A DNA stretch of 64,000 nucleotides. Source: Candidatus Accumulibacter phosphatis. Lineage in GTDB: Bacteria > Pseudomonadota > Gammaproteobacteria > Burkholderiales > Rhodocyclaceae. This document shows positions 56,677-64,000 of the stretch, piece after piece. A program made the translations under genes and the position numbers. The stretch covers positions 1 through 64,000 of the forward strand of contig NZ_SPMY01000022.1 in assembly GCF_012939955.1 (NCBI RefSeq). The letters are read 5' to 3'. Within the stretch, counting starts at the first letter, position 1. The number at the start of each line of letters is the position of its first letter. Below the pieces are notes generated by a model that worked only from the letters and a program-made list of their open reading frames with translations, searched no databases and had not been told where the DNA came from.

Positions 56677-58713
56677 TCAATTCTCCGCGGCAAAATCGAG
56701 CAGTTCGGCGCCATCGGCCACCTGATCGCCGGCGGCGTAGCAGAAGGCCTTGACGATACCGTTCTTCGGCGCCGTAATCGTATGTTCCATCTTCATCGCT
56801 TCGAGAATCAGCAGCGCGGCGCCCTTTTCCACCTGCTGCCCGACCGCCGCCAGCAAGGCCACCACCTTGCCCGGCATCGGTGCCGTCAAACCGCCACCCT
56901 GTGTTCCGCCGGCTTCAACCAGATGCAGGGGATCGTCGCGCAGAATGACGTAAGTGGTGCCATTGAGGAAAACGTGCCGTTTCTGTTCCTGCTTCTCATT
57001 GACGGCGACGACGCTGGCCACCAGGCGACGGTCGTCCAGCTCGACCGCCAGCTGGCCGGCAAAGCGACCGCTTTCGAGAACCCGGCCGCGCGCCAGCACC
57101 GACTCGCCAGCCAGCGCCAGGCGCCAGCCGTCGGCCTCGTAAGCAACGGCCACTTCGTACACCGAATCGCCGCTGCGATAGGTTAGCGTGCGTTGCGACT
57201 GGATGTTCAAGCGCCAGCCGTCGTGCGAACTCCACGGCGACCAGGGGTCGCCCGAATGGCTGGCCCTGTTGAGCGCCGCCGCCTGCTCGCGGAGCAGACC
57301 GGCGACCGCGGCGACAAAGAAGACATTTCGCGGTGGTTCGCTGCGCGCCGGGAACAGGAACTCGCGGCTACGCTCGATCAGGCCGGTGTCGAGATCGGCG
57401 TCGGCGAAAGCCGGGCAGACCACCAGGCGTGACAGGAAAGTGACGTTGGTACTGACGCCGACGATGCGATAGTCGGCCAGCGCCTGCCACATGCGCGCCA
57501 GAGCCGCGTCGCGGTCGACATCCCAGACAACGAGCTTGGCGATCATCGGATCGTAGTAAGACGAGATTTCGTCGCCTTGTTCGATGCCCGTATCGACGCG
57601 CACATTGAGGCTCTCGGCCGGTGGCGAGAGATGCACCAGTCGCCCGGTTGACGGCAGAAAGTCCTGCTCCGGATTCTCCGCATAGATACGCGCCTCGAGC
57701 GCGTGTCCACGGATTTCCAGTTGCTCCTGGCGCAGCGGCAGCGGCTCGCCGCTGGCGACGCGCAACTGCCACTCGACAAGGTCCTGCCCGGAAATCATTT
57801 CGGTCACCGGATGCTCGACCTGCAAGCGGGTGTTCATTTCCATGAAATAGAAACTGCCGTCGCGCACGAAAGTGTCACTGGCGATGAACTCGACGGTACC
57901 GGCACCGACGTAGCCGACCGCGCGCGCGGCGTCGACCGCCGCCTTGCCCATTGCTGCACGCCGTGCCGCGCTCATTCCCGGAGCTGGCGCTTCTTCGAGG
58001 ACTTTCTGGTGCCGGCGCTGCACCGAGCAGTCGCGTTCGAAGAGATGAACGTAATTACCCTGCGTGTCGGCGAAAATCTGGAATTCGATATGCCGCGAAC
58101 GGCTCAGATACTTCTCGATGAGCACCTTGTCGTCGCCGAAGGATGAGGCTGCCTCACGCTGGCACGAAGCCAGCGCCGCGGCAAAATCCTCGCCGCGCTC
58201 GACCAGACGCATCCCCTTGCCACCACCGCCGGCCGCGGCCTTGATCAGCACCGGATAGCCGATCGCCTCGGCCTCGCGCTGCAAACGCCCCGGTGCCTGG
58301 TCGTCGCCATGATAGCCCGGCGTCACCGGAACGCCGGCAGCGCTCATGATCGCCTTGGCGGCGGACTTCGAACCCATGGCGCGGATCGCTGCCGCCGGTG
58401 GGCCAATGAAGACAATCCCCGCCGCAGCACAGGCGTCGGCAAAGACGTCGTTCTCGGACAAAAAGCCGTAGCCCGGATGAACCGCCTGCGCAGCGGTACG
58501 ACGGGCCGCATCAAGAATGCGCTCGCCGACCAGATACGACTCGCGGGCGGCAGCCGGACCGATGCACACCGCCTCGTCGGCAAGGCGCACGTGGCGGGCG
58601 TTGGCGTCGGCCTCCGAGTAGACGGCGACGCTGCGCACGCCCAGACGACGAGCGGTCTTGATCACTCGGCAGGCGATCTCGCCGCGATTGGCAATCAGAA
58701 TCTTGGTAAACAT
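56677..58713 (-). CDS. liuD: 3-methylcrotonyl-CoA carboxylase, biotin carboxylase/carrier subunit
   Basis: The 678-residue alpha subunit carries a biotin carboxylase domain ([47 protein letters not shown]) and a C-terminal biotin carrier domain with the biotinylated Lys in [10 protein letters not shown]. With liuB it carboxylates 3-methylcrotonyl-CoA. The beta partner lies in the same cluster, so specificity for methylcrotonyl-CoA is well supported. The gap to liuC is 124 bases. Confidence 0.92.
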   Translation of the reverse strand: MFTKILIANRGEIACRVIKTARRLGVRSVAVYSEADANARHVRLADEAVCIGPAAARESYLVGERILDAARRTAAQAVHPGYGFLSENDVFADACAAAGIVFIGPPAAAIRAMGSKSAAKAIMSAAGVPVTPGYHGDDQAPGRLQREAEAIGYPVLIKAAAGGGGKGMRLVERGEDFAAALASCQREAASSFGDDKVLIEKYLSRSRHIEFQIFADTQGNYVHLFERDCSVQRRHQKVLEEAPAPGMSAARRAAMGKAAVDAARAVGYVGAGTVEFIASDTFVRDGSFYFMEMNTRLQVEHPVTEMISGQDLVEWQLRVASGEPLPLRQEQLEIRGHALEARIYAENPEQDFLPSTGRLVHLSPPAESLNVRVDTGIEQGDEISSYYDPMIAKLVVWDVDRDAALARMWQALADYRIVGVSTNVTFLSRLVVCPAFADADLDTGLIERSREFLFPARSEPPRNVFFVAAVAGLLREQAAALNRASHSGDPWSPWSSHDGWRLNIQSQRTLTYRSGDSVYEVAVAYEADGWRLALAGESVLARGRVLESGRFAGQLAVELDDRRLVASVVAVNEKQEQKRHVFLNGTTYVILRDDPLHLVEAGGTQGGGLTAPMPGKVVALLAAVGQQVEKGAALLILEAMKMEHTITAPKNGIVKAFCYAAGDQVADGAELLDFAAEN

Positions 58714-58837
58714 CGGAGCACCTTTCACCTTCACGCCGCCAGGGCAGCGCGAGTAGCAGAGTCAGCAGCGGCAAGCCGCAAGACAATAGCTCTTGATCTC
58801 GGGGCATCGTTTCCCGGCAAGTCGGCAACTCTGCGCC

Positions 58838-59647
58838 TCACTCGAGCAGCCAGTTCGGCCGCCGCTTTTCGAGAAAAGCGGCGAGACCTTCCTGGCCTTC
58901 CGGGCTGGCGCGCACGCGGGTAATGCGTTGCGCCGTTTCGGCGATGGTCTGCTCGTCGATCGGCTGCCCGGCAACGACACGTATCAGCGCCTTGCACTCG
59001 GCCTGCGCGCGCGGGCCATTGGCCAGCAAACCATCAACAATCTCGCCAATGGCTTCGTCGAGTTGTTCGTCACCGGGGACGATCTCGTGCAGCAAGCCTA
59101 TCCGATAGGCTTCGGCGGCCGAAAAGCGCTCGGCGGTCAGCATGTAGCGCCGGCTGTAGCGCTCGCCTATAGCCGCCAGAACGTAGGGGCTGATCACCGC
59201 CGGAATGATTCCCAGCTTCACTTCGCTAAGCGAAAAGACGGCATCGTAGGTGCCGACGGCGATATCACAAGCGGCGATCAAGCCGACGCCGCCGCCATAG
59301 GCAGGCCCCTGAACACGCGCGATCGTCGGCTTCGAAAGTTCGTTGAGGGTCGACAAGAGTTCGGCGAGGCGATTCGCGTCGCGCAGGTTTTCCTCCTCCG
59401 AGTAGTTGGCAGCCGCGCGCATCCAGTTCAAGTCGGCACCGGCGCAGAAGCTCTTGCCGGTCGATGACAGGACGACGGCGCGAACCGCGGGGTCGGCGTC
59501 GAGTTCACGCAGGCCGGCGGTGATCTCGGCGATCAGTTGCTCGTCGAAAGCGTTGTGGCGCTGCGCCTTGTTCAGGGTCAGGATGCCAACACCGCCGTCG
59601 ACCTCGGTCACTATGGATTCGTAGTCGCTCATCAAAGCCTCGTTCAT
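58838..59647 (-). CDS. liuC: Methylglutaconyl-CoA hydratase (enoyl-CoA hydratase family)
   Basis: The 269-residue crotonase-fold protein has FCAGADLNWM (oxyanion hole) and GPAYGGGVGLIAACDIAVG, with the ADLNWM form common in methylglutaconyl-CoA hydratases. Its ATG at 59647 overlaps the liuB stop by one base (TGATG); an internal ATG at 59632 is an alternative. Function is inferred from placement between liuB and liuD. Confidence 0.88.
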   Translation of the reverse strand: MNEALMSDYESIVTEVDGGVGILTLNKAQRHNAFDEQLIAEITAGLRELDADPAVRAVVLSSTGKSFCAGADLNWMRAAANYSEEENLRDANRLAELLSTLNELSKPTIARVQGPAYGGGVGLIAACDIAVGTYDAVFSLSEVKLGIIPAVISPYVLAAIGERYSRRYMLTAERFSAAEAYRIGLLHEIVPGDEQLDEAIGEIVDGLLANGPRAQAECKALIRVVAGQPIDEQTIAETAQRITRVRASPEGQEGLAAFLEKRRPNWLLE

Positions 59648-61272
59648 CACATCCGGAAAATGCCGAACTTCGTCGCTTCGGCAGGAGCGTTCATTGCCGC
59701 CGACAGGCCGAGTCCGAGGACGCGGCGGGTGTCGGCCGGGTCGATCACGCCGTCGTCCCAGAGACGGGCGCTGGCGTAGTAGGGGTGACCCTGGAGCTCA
59801 TACTGGGCGCGGATGGGTGCCTTGAAGGCTTCTTCGTCGGCAGCGCTCCACGACTTGCCGGCGGCTTCGATGCCGTCGCGCCTGACCGTTGCCAGAACTG
59901 CCGCTGCCTGCTCGCCGCCCATCACCGAAATACGCGCGTTCGGCCACATCCACATGAAACGCGGTGAGTAGGCTCGACCACACATGCCGTAGTTGCCGGC
60001 GCCGAACGAACCGCCGATGACGACGGTGAATTTCGGCACCCTGGCACAGGCGACAGCGGTCACCATCTTCGCACCGTCACGGGCGATACCGCCGTTTTCG
60101 TACTTGCGACCGACCATGAAGCCGGTGATGTTCTGCAGAAAAATCAGCGGGATGCCGCGCTGCGCGCAGAGTTCGACGAAGTGGGCGGCTTTCAGCGACG
60201 ATTCGGAAAACAGGATGCCGTTGTTGGCGACAATGCCGACCGGATAGCCCCAGACGCGCGCGAACCCGCAGACCAGGGTTGTTCCGTAACGCGCCTTGAA
60301 CTCGTCGAAGTCCGAGCCATCGACGATGCGGGCGATGATCTCGCGGACGTCGAAAGGCTTCTTGGTATCGGTCGGGATCACTCCGTACAACTCTTCAGCC
60401 GCGTACAGCGGCAGGCGCGGCTCGCTCAGGGCAAGCGCTGGCCGCTTGCGCCAGTTGAGGTTGCCGACGATGCGGCGAGCGATGGCCAGTGCATGCGCAT
60501 CGTTTTCGGCGAGGTGATCGGCGACCCCCGAGATACGCGTATGCACATCGGCGCCCCCGAGGTCTTCGGCGCTGACCACTTCACCGGTCGCCGCCTTGAC
60601 CAGCGGCGGCCCGCCGAGAAAGATCGTCCCCTGATCCTTGACGATAATCGATTCGTCGGACATCGCCGGCACGTAGGCGCCGCCCGCGGTACATGAGCCC
60701 ATCACCGCCGCGATCTGCGGGATACCGGCCGCCGACAGATTGGCCTGGTTGTAGAAGATGCGACCGAAATGTTCCTTGTCGGGAAAGACATCCTCCTGCA
60801 TGGGCAGGAAGGCGCCACCCGAATCGACCAGGTAGATGCACGGCAGGCGGTTCTCGCCGGCAATCTCCTGCGCGCGCAGATGCTTCTTGACGGTCAGCGG
60901 GTAATAAGTGCCACCTTTCACCGTCGCGTCATTGGCGACGATCATGCACTCGACGCCGTTCACCCGGCCGATGCCGGTGATCAGCGAAGCGGCCGGCACC
61001 TCGAAAGGATTCTCGGCACTACCGCCATACATGCCGTAGGCCGCCAGCTGCGACAGTTCGACGAAGGGCGAGCCGGGATCGACCAGGGCGTTGACGCGCT
61101 CGCGAGGCAGCAATTTGCCGCGTGCCAGATGTTTCTGGCGCGCGCTTTCAGGCCCCCCGAGGGCGATGCGCGCGACCGTTGCGCGCAGATCGGCGACGAC
61201 GCTGCACATGGCCTCGGCGTTGGCCCTGAAATCGGGGCTTCGCGCGTTGAGCTGGGTTTGCAACACGGGCAT
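59647..61272 (-). CDS. liuB: 3-methylcrotonyl-CoA carboxylase, carboxyltransferase subunit
   Basis: The 541-residue beta subunit of acyl-CoA carboxylases begins with [20 protein letters not shown], characteristic of methylcrotonyl- or geranyl-CoA carboxylase, and holds [16 protein letters not shown] and [16 protein letters not shown]. Its ATG overlaps the stop of the upstream isomerase (TGATG). Confidence 0.93.
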   Translation of the reverse strand: MPVLQTQLNARSPDFRANAEAMCSVVADLRATVARIALGGPESARQKHLARGKLLPRERVNALVDPGSPFVELSQLAAYGMYGGSAENPFEVPAASLITGIGRVNGVECMIVANDATVKGGTYYPLTVKKHLRAQEIAGENRLPCIYLVDSGGAFLPMQEDVFPDKEHFGRIFYNQANLSAAGIPQIAAVMGSCTAGGAYVPAMSDESIIVKDQGTIFLGGPPLVKAATGEVVSAEDLGGADVHTRISGVADHLAENDAHALAIARRIVGNLNWRKRPALALSEPRLPLYAAEELYGVIPTDTKKPFDVREIIARIVDGSDFDEFKARYGTTLVCGFARVWGYPVGIVANNGILFSESSLKAAHFVELCAQRGIPLIFLQNITGFMVGRKYENGGIARDGAKMVTAVACARVPKFTVVIGGSFGAGNYGMCGRAYSPRFMWMWPNARISVMGGEQAAAVLATVRRDGIEAAGKSWSAADEEAFKAPIRAQYELQGHPYYASARLWDDGVIDPADTRRVLGLGLSAAMNAPAEATKFGIFRM

Positions 61273-61887
61273 CAGAAACCTCCAGAGGTCAGCCAGCGGT
61301 CCATTTGTGGCAGGCGGTCAACGCCAAAAAATGGCTCGCCGTCGACGATCATATACGGTGATCCACAAACCCCCCTGGCCAGCGCTGCATCGCATTCACT
61401 TTTCAGGCGCTGCTTGAGCGCGGCACCGGCGAGCGCTTCCGACAGCGTAACGCGGTCGACACCCTGCTGCGCTGCCAAGTCAAGCACCACATCGAGAGAG
61501 GAAACGTCGCGACCATCGACATAAAGGGCACGAAAAAACCGCCGGTGCGAAAGCGCGCGCAGCTTCGCAGGCCTGCTCGCAATCCTGATCGTGGAACCAG
61601 TAAAAGGCGCGCGCCGCGTGCTGCGTGGCAAGCGGAAAGTTCGCCGGATGCGTGTAGGGCAGCCCGAGGAAGCGCGCCGAGCGCGAGAAATCGCGCACCG
61701 AGTACTCGCCCTTGAGCGGCACCAGGGTCAATGGTGCCGCACCGGTGTGCTTGAACACCACGCCGAGCAGAATCGGCCGCCACCTGACCGTGCGCCCGTG
61801 GCGCGCGGCCAGTTCGTCGATTTTCTCGGACGCCAGATAGCCGTAGGGGGACGAGAAGTCAAAGTAGAAGTCTATGGGTTCGGACAT
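61272..61887 (-). pseudogene. 2-hydroxychromene-2-carboxylate isomerase-type (DsbA fold) protein, frameshifted
   Basis: The start at 61887 (GGGAG nine bases upstream) reads IDFYFDFSSPYGYLASEKIDE, the HCCA isomerase/kappa-GST signature with the catalytic Ser. After AARAFAPAVF the frame is lost. The continuation (RALYVDGRDVSSLDVVLDL to [21 protein letters not shown]) is in another frame and ends at 61272. The break is at a run of six A (61533-61538; T6 on the coding strand). Five would restore a ~203-residue protein of normal family length. This may be a homopolymer sequencing error, transcriptional slippage or real loss. It occupies the place usually held by liuA. Confidence 0.82.
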
Positions 61888-62073
61888 GGTCTGTTTCTCC
61901 CAAGGCATTTAGGTGTTTGTGGGCCTGCGGTCGAGTTGCGCCCGTCCGTAACCCTTTCAGCAGCTTCTACAAGCGATCACGGCGCGAGCCCAGCCCGCCG
62001 GACAAATGCCGCGGCGAGTGTGCGTTGCGCCAGGCCGGTGTCCGCCCGCACCCGGAGCGCGTAGCGACTCATG

Positions 62074-63210
62074 TCAGGCGTCGGCAACGGCGCGACCGAT
62101 GACCAGGCGCTGGATGTCGTTGGCGCCTTCGTAAATCTGGCAGACGCGCACGTCGCGGTAGATGCGCTCGACCGGGAAGTCGCTGACGTAGCCGTAACCG
62201 CCGAGGATCTGGATGGCGTCCGAACAGACTTTCTCGGCCATTTCGGAAGCAAACATCTTGGCCATCGAGGCTTCCTTCAGGCAGGGCTTGCCGGCATCCT
62301 TGAAAGTTGCGGCGCGCCAGACCATCAACCGTGCGGCGTCGATCTGGGTGGCCATGTCGGCGAGACGAAAGCTGACCGCCTGGTGCTCGATGATAGGCTT
62401 GCCGAACGTCTCGCGGTCCTTGGCGTATTGCACCGCGCATTCGAAAGCGGCGCGGGCCATGCCGACCGACTGCGCGGCGATGCCGATGCGGCCGGCTTCG
62501 AGATTCGACAGGGCAATACGATAGCCGTCGCCTTCCGTCCCAAGCAGGCAGGAGGCGGGAACGCGGCAGTTTTCGAACAGGATCTGGGCGGTATCCGAAG
62601 CGCGCTGACCCATTTTTTCCTCGATGCGGGCGACGATGTAGCCAGGCGTATCGGTCGGCACCAGGAAACACGAAATGCCTTTCTTGCCGGCCGCCTTGTC
62701 GGTGACGGCGAAGACGATCGCCACCTGCCCGTATTTGCCGGTGGTGATGAACTGCTTGACGCCGTTGAGGACAAAATGGTCGCCGTCGCGGTCGGCCCGA
62801 GTGGTGATCGCTGCGGCATCGGAACCGGTGTGCGGTTCAGTCAGGCAGAAGCAGCCGAGCTTCTCGCCGCTGGCCAGCGGTTTCAGCCAGGTCTCCTTCT
62901 GCTCGTCAGTGCCGTATTTCATGGTGATGCCGCAGGCCAGCGAGTTCTGGACGCTGACGATGGTCGAGGTGGCGCCGTCACCGGCGGCGATTTCTTCGAT
63001 CACCAGCACCAGCGACATGTAGTCCATGCCGGCGCCGCCCCATTCTTCAGGAACGACCATCCCGAGCGCACCTAGCTCGCCCAGTTCGCGCAAGGCTTCC
63101 GCCGGGAAAGTGTGATTACGGTCCCATTCGCCAGCGAAGGGGGCCAGGCGCTCCTGCGCGAATTCACGCAGCGATTCGCGGATCATCTCCTGTTCCTGAG
63201 TCAGAATCAT
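62074..63210 (-). CDS. Acyl-CoA dehydrogenase (short/branched-chain type)
   Basis: The 378-residue flavoprotein shows LTEPHTGSDAAAI, the FAD/ETF-contact FVLNGVKQFITTG and the C-terminal catalytic-base segment QIYEGANDIQRLVIGRA. The glutamate there is the canonical short-chain/butyryl position. Isovaleryl-CoA dehydrogenases usually have Gly/Ala there, so this is not an obvious LiuA despite the liu cluster. The ATG at 63210 follows AAGGAG and overlaps the upstream stop (ATGA). Confidence 0.9.
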   Translation of the reverse strand: MILTQEQEMIRESLREFAQERLAPFAGEWDRNHTFPAEALRELGELGALGMVVPEEWGGAGMDYMSLVLVIEEIAAGDGATSTIVSVQNSLACGITMKYGTDEQKETWLKPLASGEKLGCFCLTEPHTGSDAAAITTRADRDGDHFVLNGVKQFITTGKYGQVAIVFAVTDKAAGKKGISCFLVPTDTPGYIVARIEEKMGQRASDTAQILFENCRVPASCLLGTEGDGYRIALSNLEAGRIGIAAQSVGMARAAFECAVQYAKDRETFGKPIIEHQAVSFRLADMATQIDAARLMVWRAATFKDAGKPCLKEASMAKMFASEMAEKVCSDAIQILGGYGYVSDFPVERIYRDVRVCQIYEGANDIQRLVIGRAVADA

Positions 63211-64000
63211 GCAGCTTTCTCCTTGAAATTGGCACCGGCCGCGAGTTTCGCGCCGGCGCGATTGGTAATGTAGACACCGGTAATTACCAGCGCCCCACCG
63301 CTCAGCACCGCCATCCCGAGCCGCTCGCCGAGCAAAACGGCGCCAAGGATGACCGCGCTGACCGGCACCAGATTGATGAACGCGGCCGAGCGCGTAGCGC
63401 CGATGCGGTGCACGGCTTCGGCGTACCAGGTGAAGGCCAGGGCGGTGCCAAAAAGACCCAGAAAGGCGATCGCACTCCAGCCACGCCAGCTCGTTTCTGC
63501 CAGCGAAAACAGCGACCCCTGCAACAACGCCGCAGAGGTCAGCATCAACCAGCCGGTAAGGCTGGCGCCGAAAGTCATCGCCAGCGGCGACAGCGAGCGG
63601 GTACCTCGCCGCCCGAGGAAAGTGTAGACCGTCCACATCACGGCACAGCCGATGATCAGCCATTCGCCAAGACCCACCTCACCGGCGATGAGCAGGTAGG
63701 GATGGCCATTGGTGACCACCAGCAAGCAGCCGAAAGCAGCCAGGCCGATGCCGAGCGCCTTGCTCGGCGACATCGGCGCGCCGAACAGCAGGCAGTCGCT
63801 GGCAGCGATCAGCGCCGGCGTCAGGGCCACGACCAGAGCGCCGCGACCGGCCTGGATCATGGTCATGCCGTAGAGAAAGCAGACGTTGTAAAGGAAGATG
63901 CCACTGGCGCCCATGGCGCTCAGCGTCAGCCACTCGCCGACTGACCAGCGCGGCCAGCCTTCGCGAACGACCAGCAGCGCGCCAAGGACCAGCGCAGCAA
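63207..64000 (-). CDS. EamA/DMT-family transporter, 5' end outside window
   Basis: At least 264 residues of a ten-helix drug/metabolite transporter are visible. The frame stays open to the window edge; an internal ATG at 63914 is not the true start because hydrophobic EamA sequence continues upstream (WSVGEWLTLSAMGASGIFLYN). Repeated EamA features include QAGRGALVVALTPALIAASDCLLFG and FINLVPVSAVILGAVLLGERL. The substrate is unknown. It overlaps the acyl-CoA dehydrogenase gene by four bases. Confidence 0.88.
   Translation of the reverse strand, partial: AALVLGALLVVREGWPRWSVGEWLTLSAMGASGIFLYNVCFLYGMTMIQAGRGALVVALTPALIAASDCLLFGAPMSPSKALGIGLAAFGCLLVVTNGHPYLLIAGEVGLGEWLIIGCAVMWTVYTFLGRRGTRSLSPLAMTFGASLTGWLMLTSAALLQGSLFSLAETSWRGWSAIAFLGLFGTALAFTWYAEAVHRIGATRSAAFINLVPVSAVILGAVLLGERLGMAVLSGGALVITGVYITNRAGAKLAAGANFKEKAA

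Overview
The window looks like a chromosomal segment of a GC-rich betaproteobacterium. This rests on conserved gene neighbourhoods: mlaFEDACB-yadGH-ibaG-murA, lptB-rpoN-hpf-ptsN-hprK, rpsU-yqeY-dnaG-rpoD, ribBX-ribH-nusB-thiL-pgpA, and a DUF3579 gene. A Rhodocyclales relative (for example the Accumulibacter group) is my guess from gene content; no rRNA is present to confirm it. Apart from an IS end at the left edge the window is mostly core genome, with frequent TGATG or ATGA start/stop overlaps inside operons.

Layout. 1-4.8 kb: the end of an IS element has cut off the 3' part of an MshL-type secretin gene; behind it lie an MshM/ExeA-like ATPase with a SPOR domain and a sigma-54 response regulator. 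4.9-12 kb: complete Mla phospholipid-transport operon, a YadGH-type ABC exporter, ibaG and murA. 12.1-12.7 kb: DUF3579 gene and tRNA-Val(CAC). 13.1-15.5 kb and 21.1-28.1 kb: two paralogous sets of circularly permuted ATP-grasp and alpha-E proteins, the second with two transglutaminase-like proteins. Between them lie a haem-domain protein, a citrate synthase with a changed active site, and glnD. 28.2-32.7 kb: three CNNM/CorC-type genes, one frameshifted. 32.8-37.6 kb: macromolecular-synthesis operon. 37.8-41.5 kb: trypsin-like protein, dsbC, a Ubi hydroxylase, psiF. 41.5-47.2 kb: recA-recX-lptB-rpoN-hpf-ptsN-hprK. 47.3-52.5 kb: FimV-like protein, pncC, pgpA, thiL, nusB, ribH, ribBX. 52.9-55.1 kb: membrane-anchored response regulator, thioredoxin-like protein, metallo-beta-lactamase-fold protein. 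55.1-64 kb: two DUF1289 genes, a leucine-catabolism block (liuE, D, C, B) without liuA, a frameshifted isomerase, an acyl-CoA dehydrogenase and an EamA transporter running off the end.

The least ordinary items are the duplicated ATP-grasp/alpha-E/transglutaminase system, which probably makes or attaches an unidentified peptide-like product; the citrate synthase lacking an oxaloacetate-binding arginine; a 32-bp tandem repeat that multiplies a stop/start gene junction; lptB placed 3 bp behind the LexA-box-preceded recA-recX; and a membrane-anchored coiled-coil receiver protein. Two genes (the third CNNM gene and the isomerase) carry single-base frameshifts that could be real or assembly errors.
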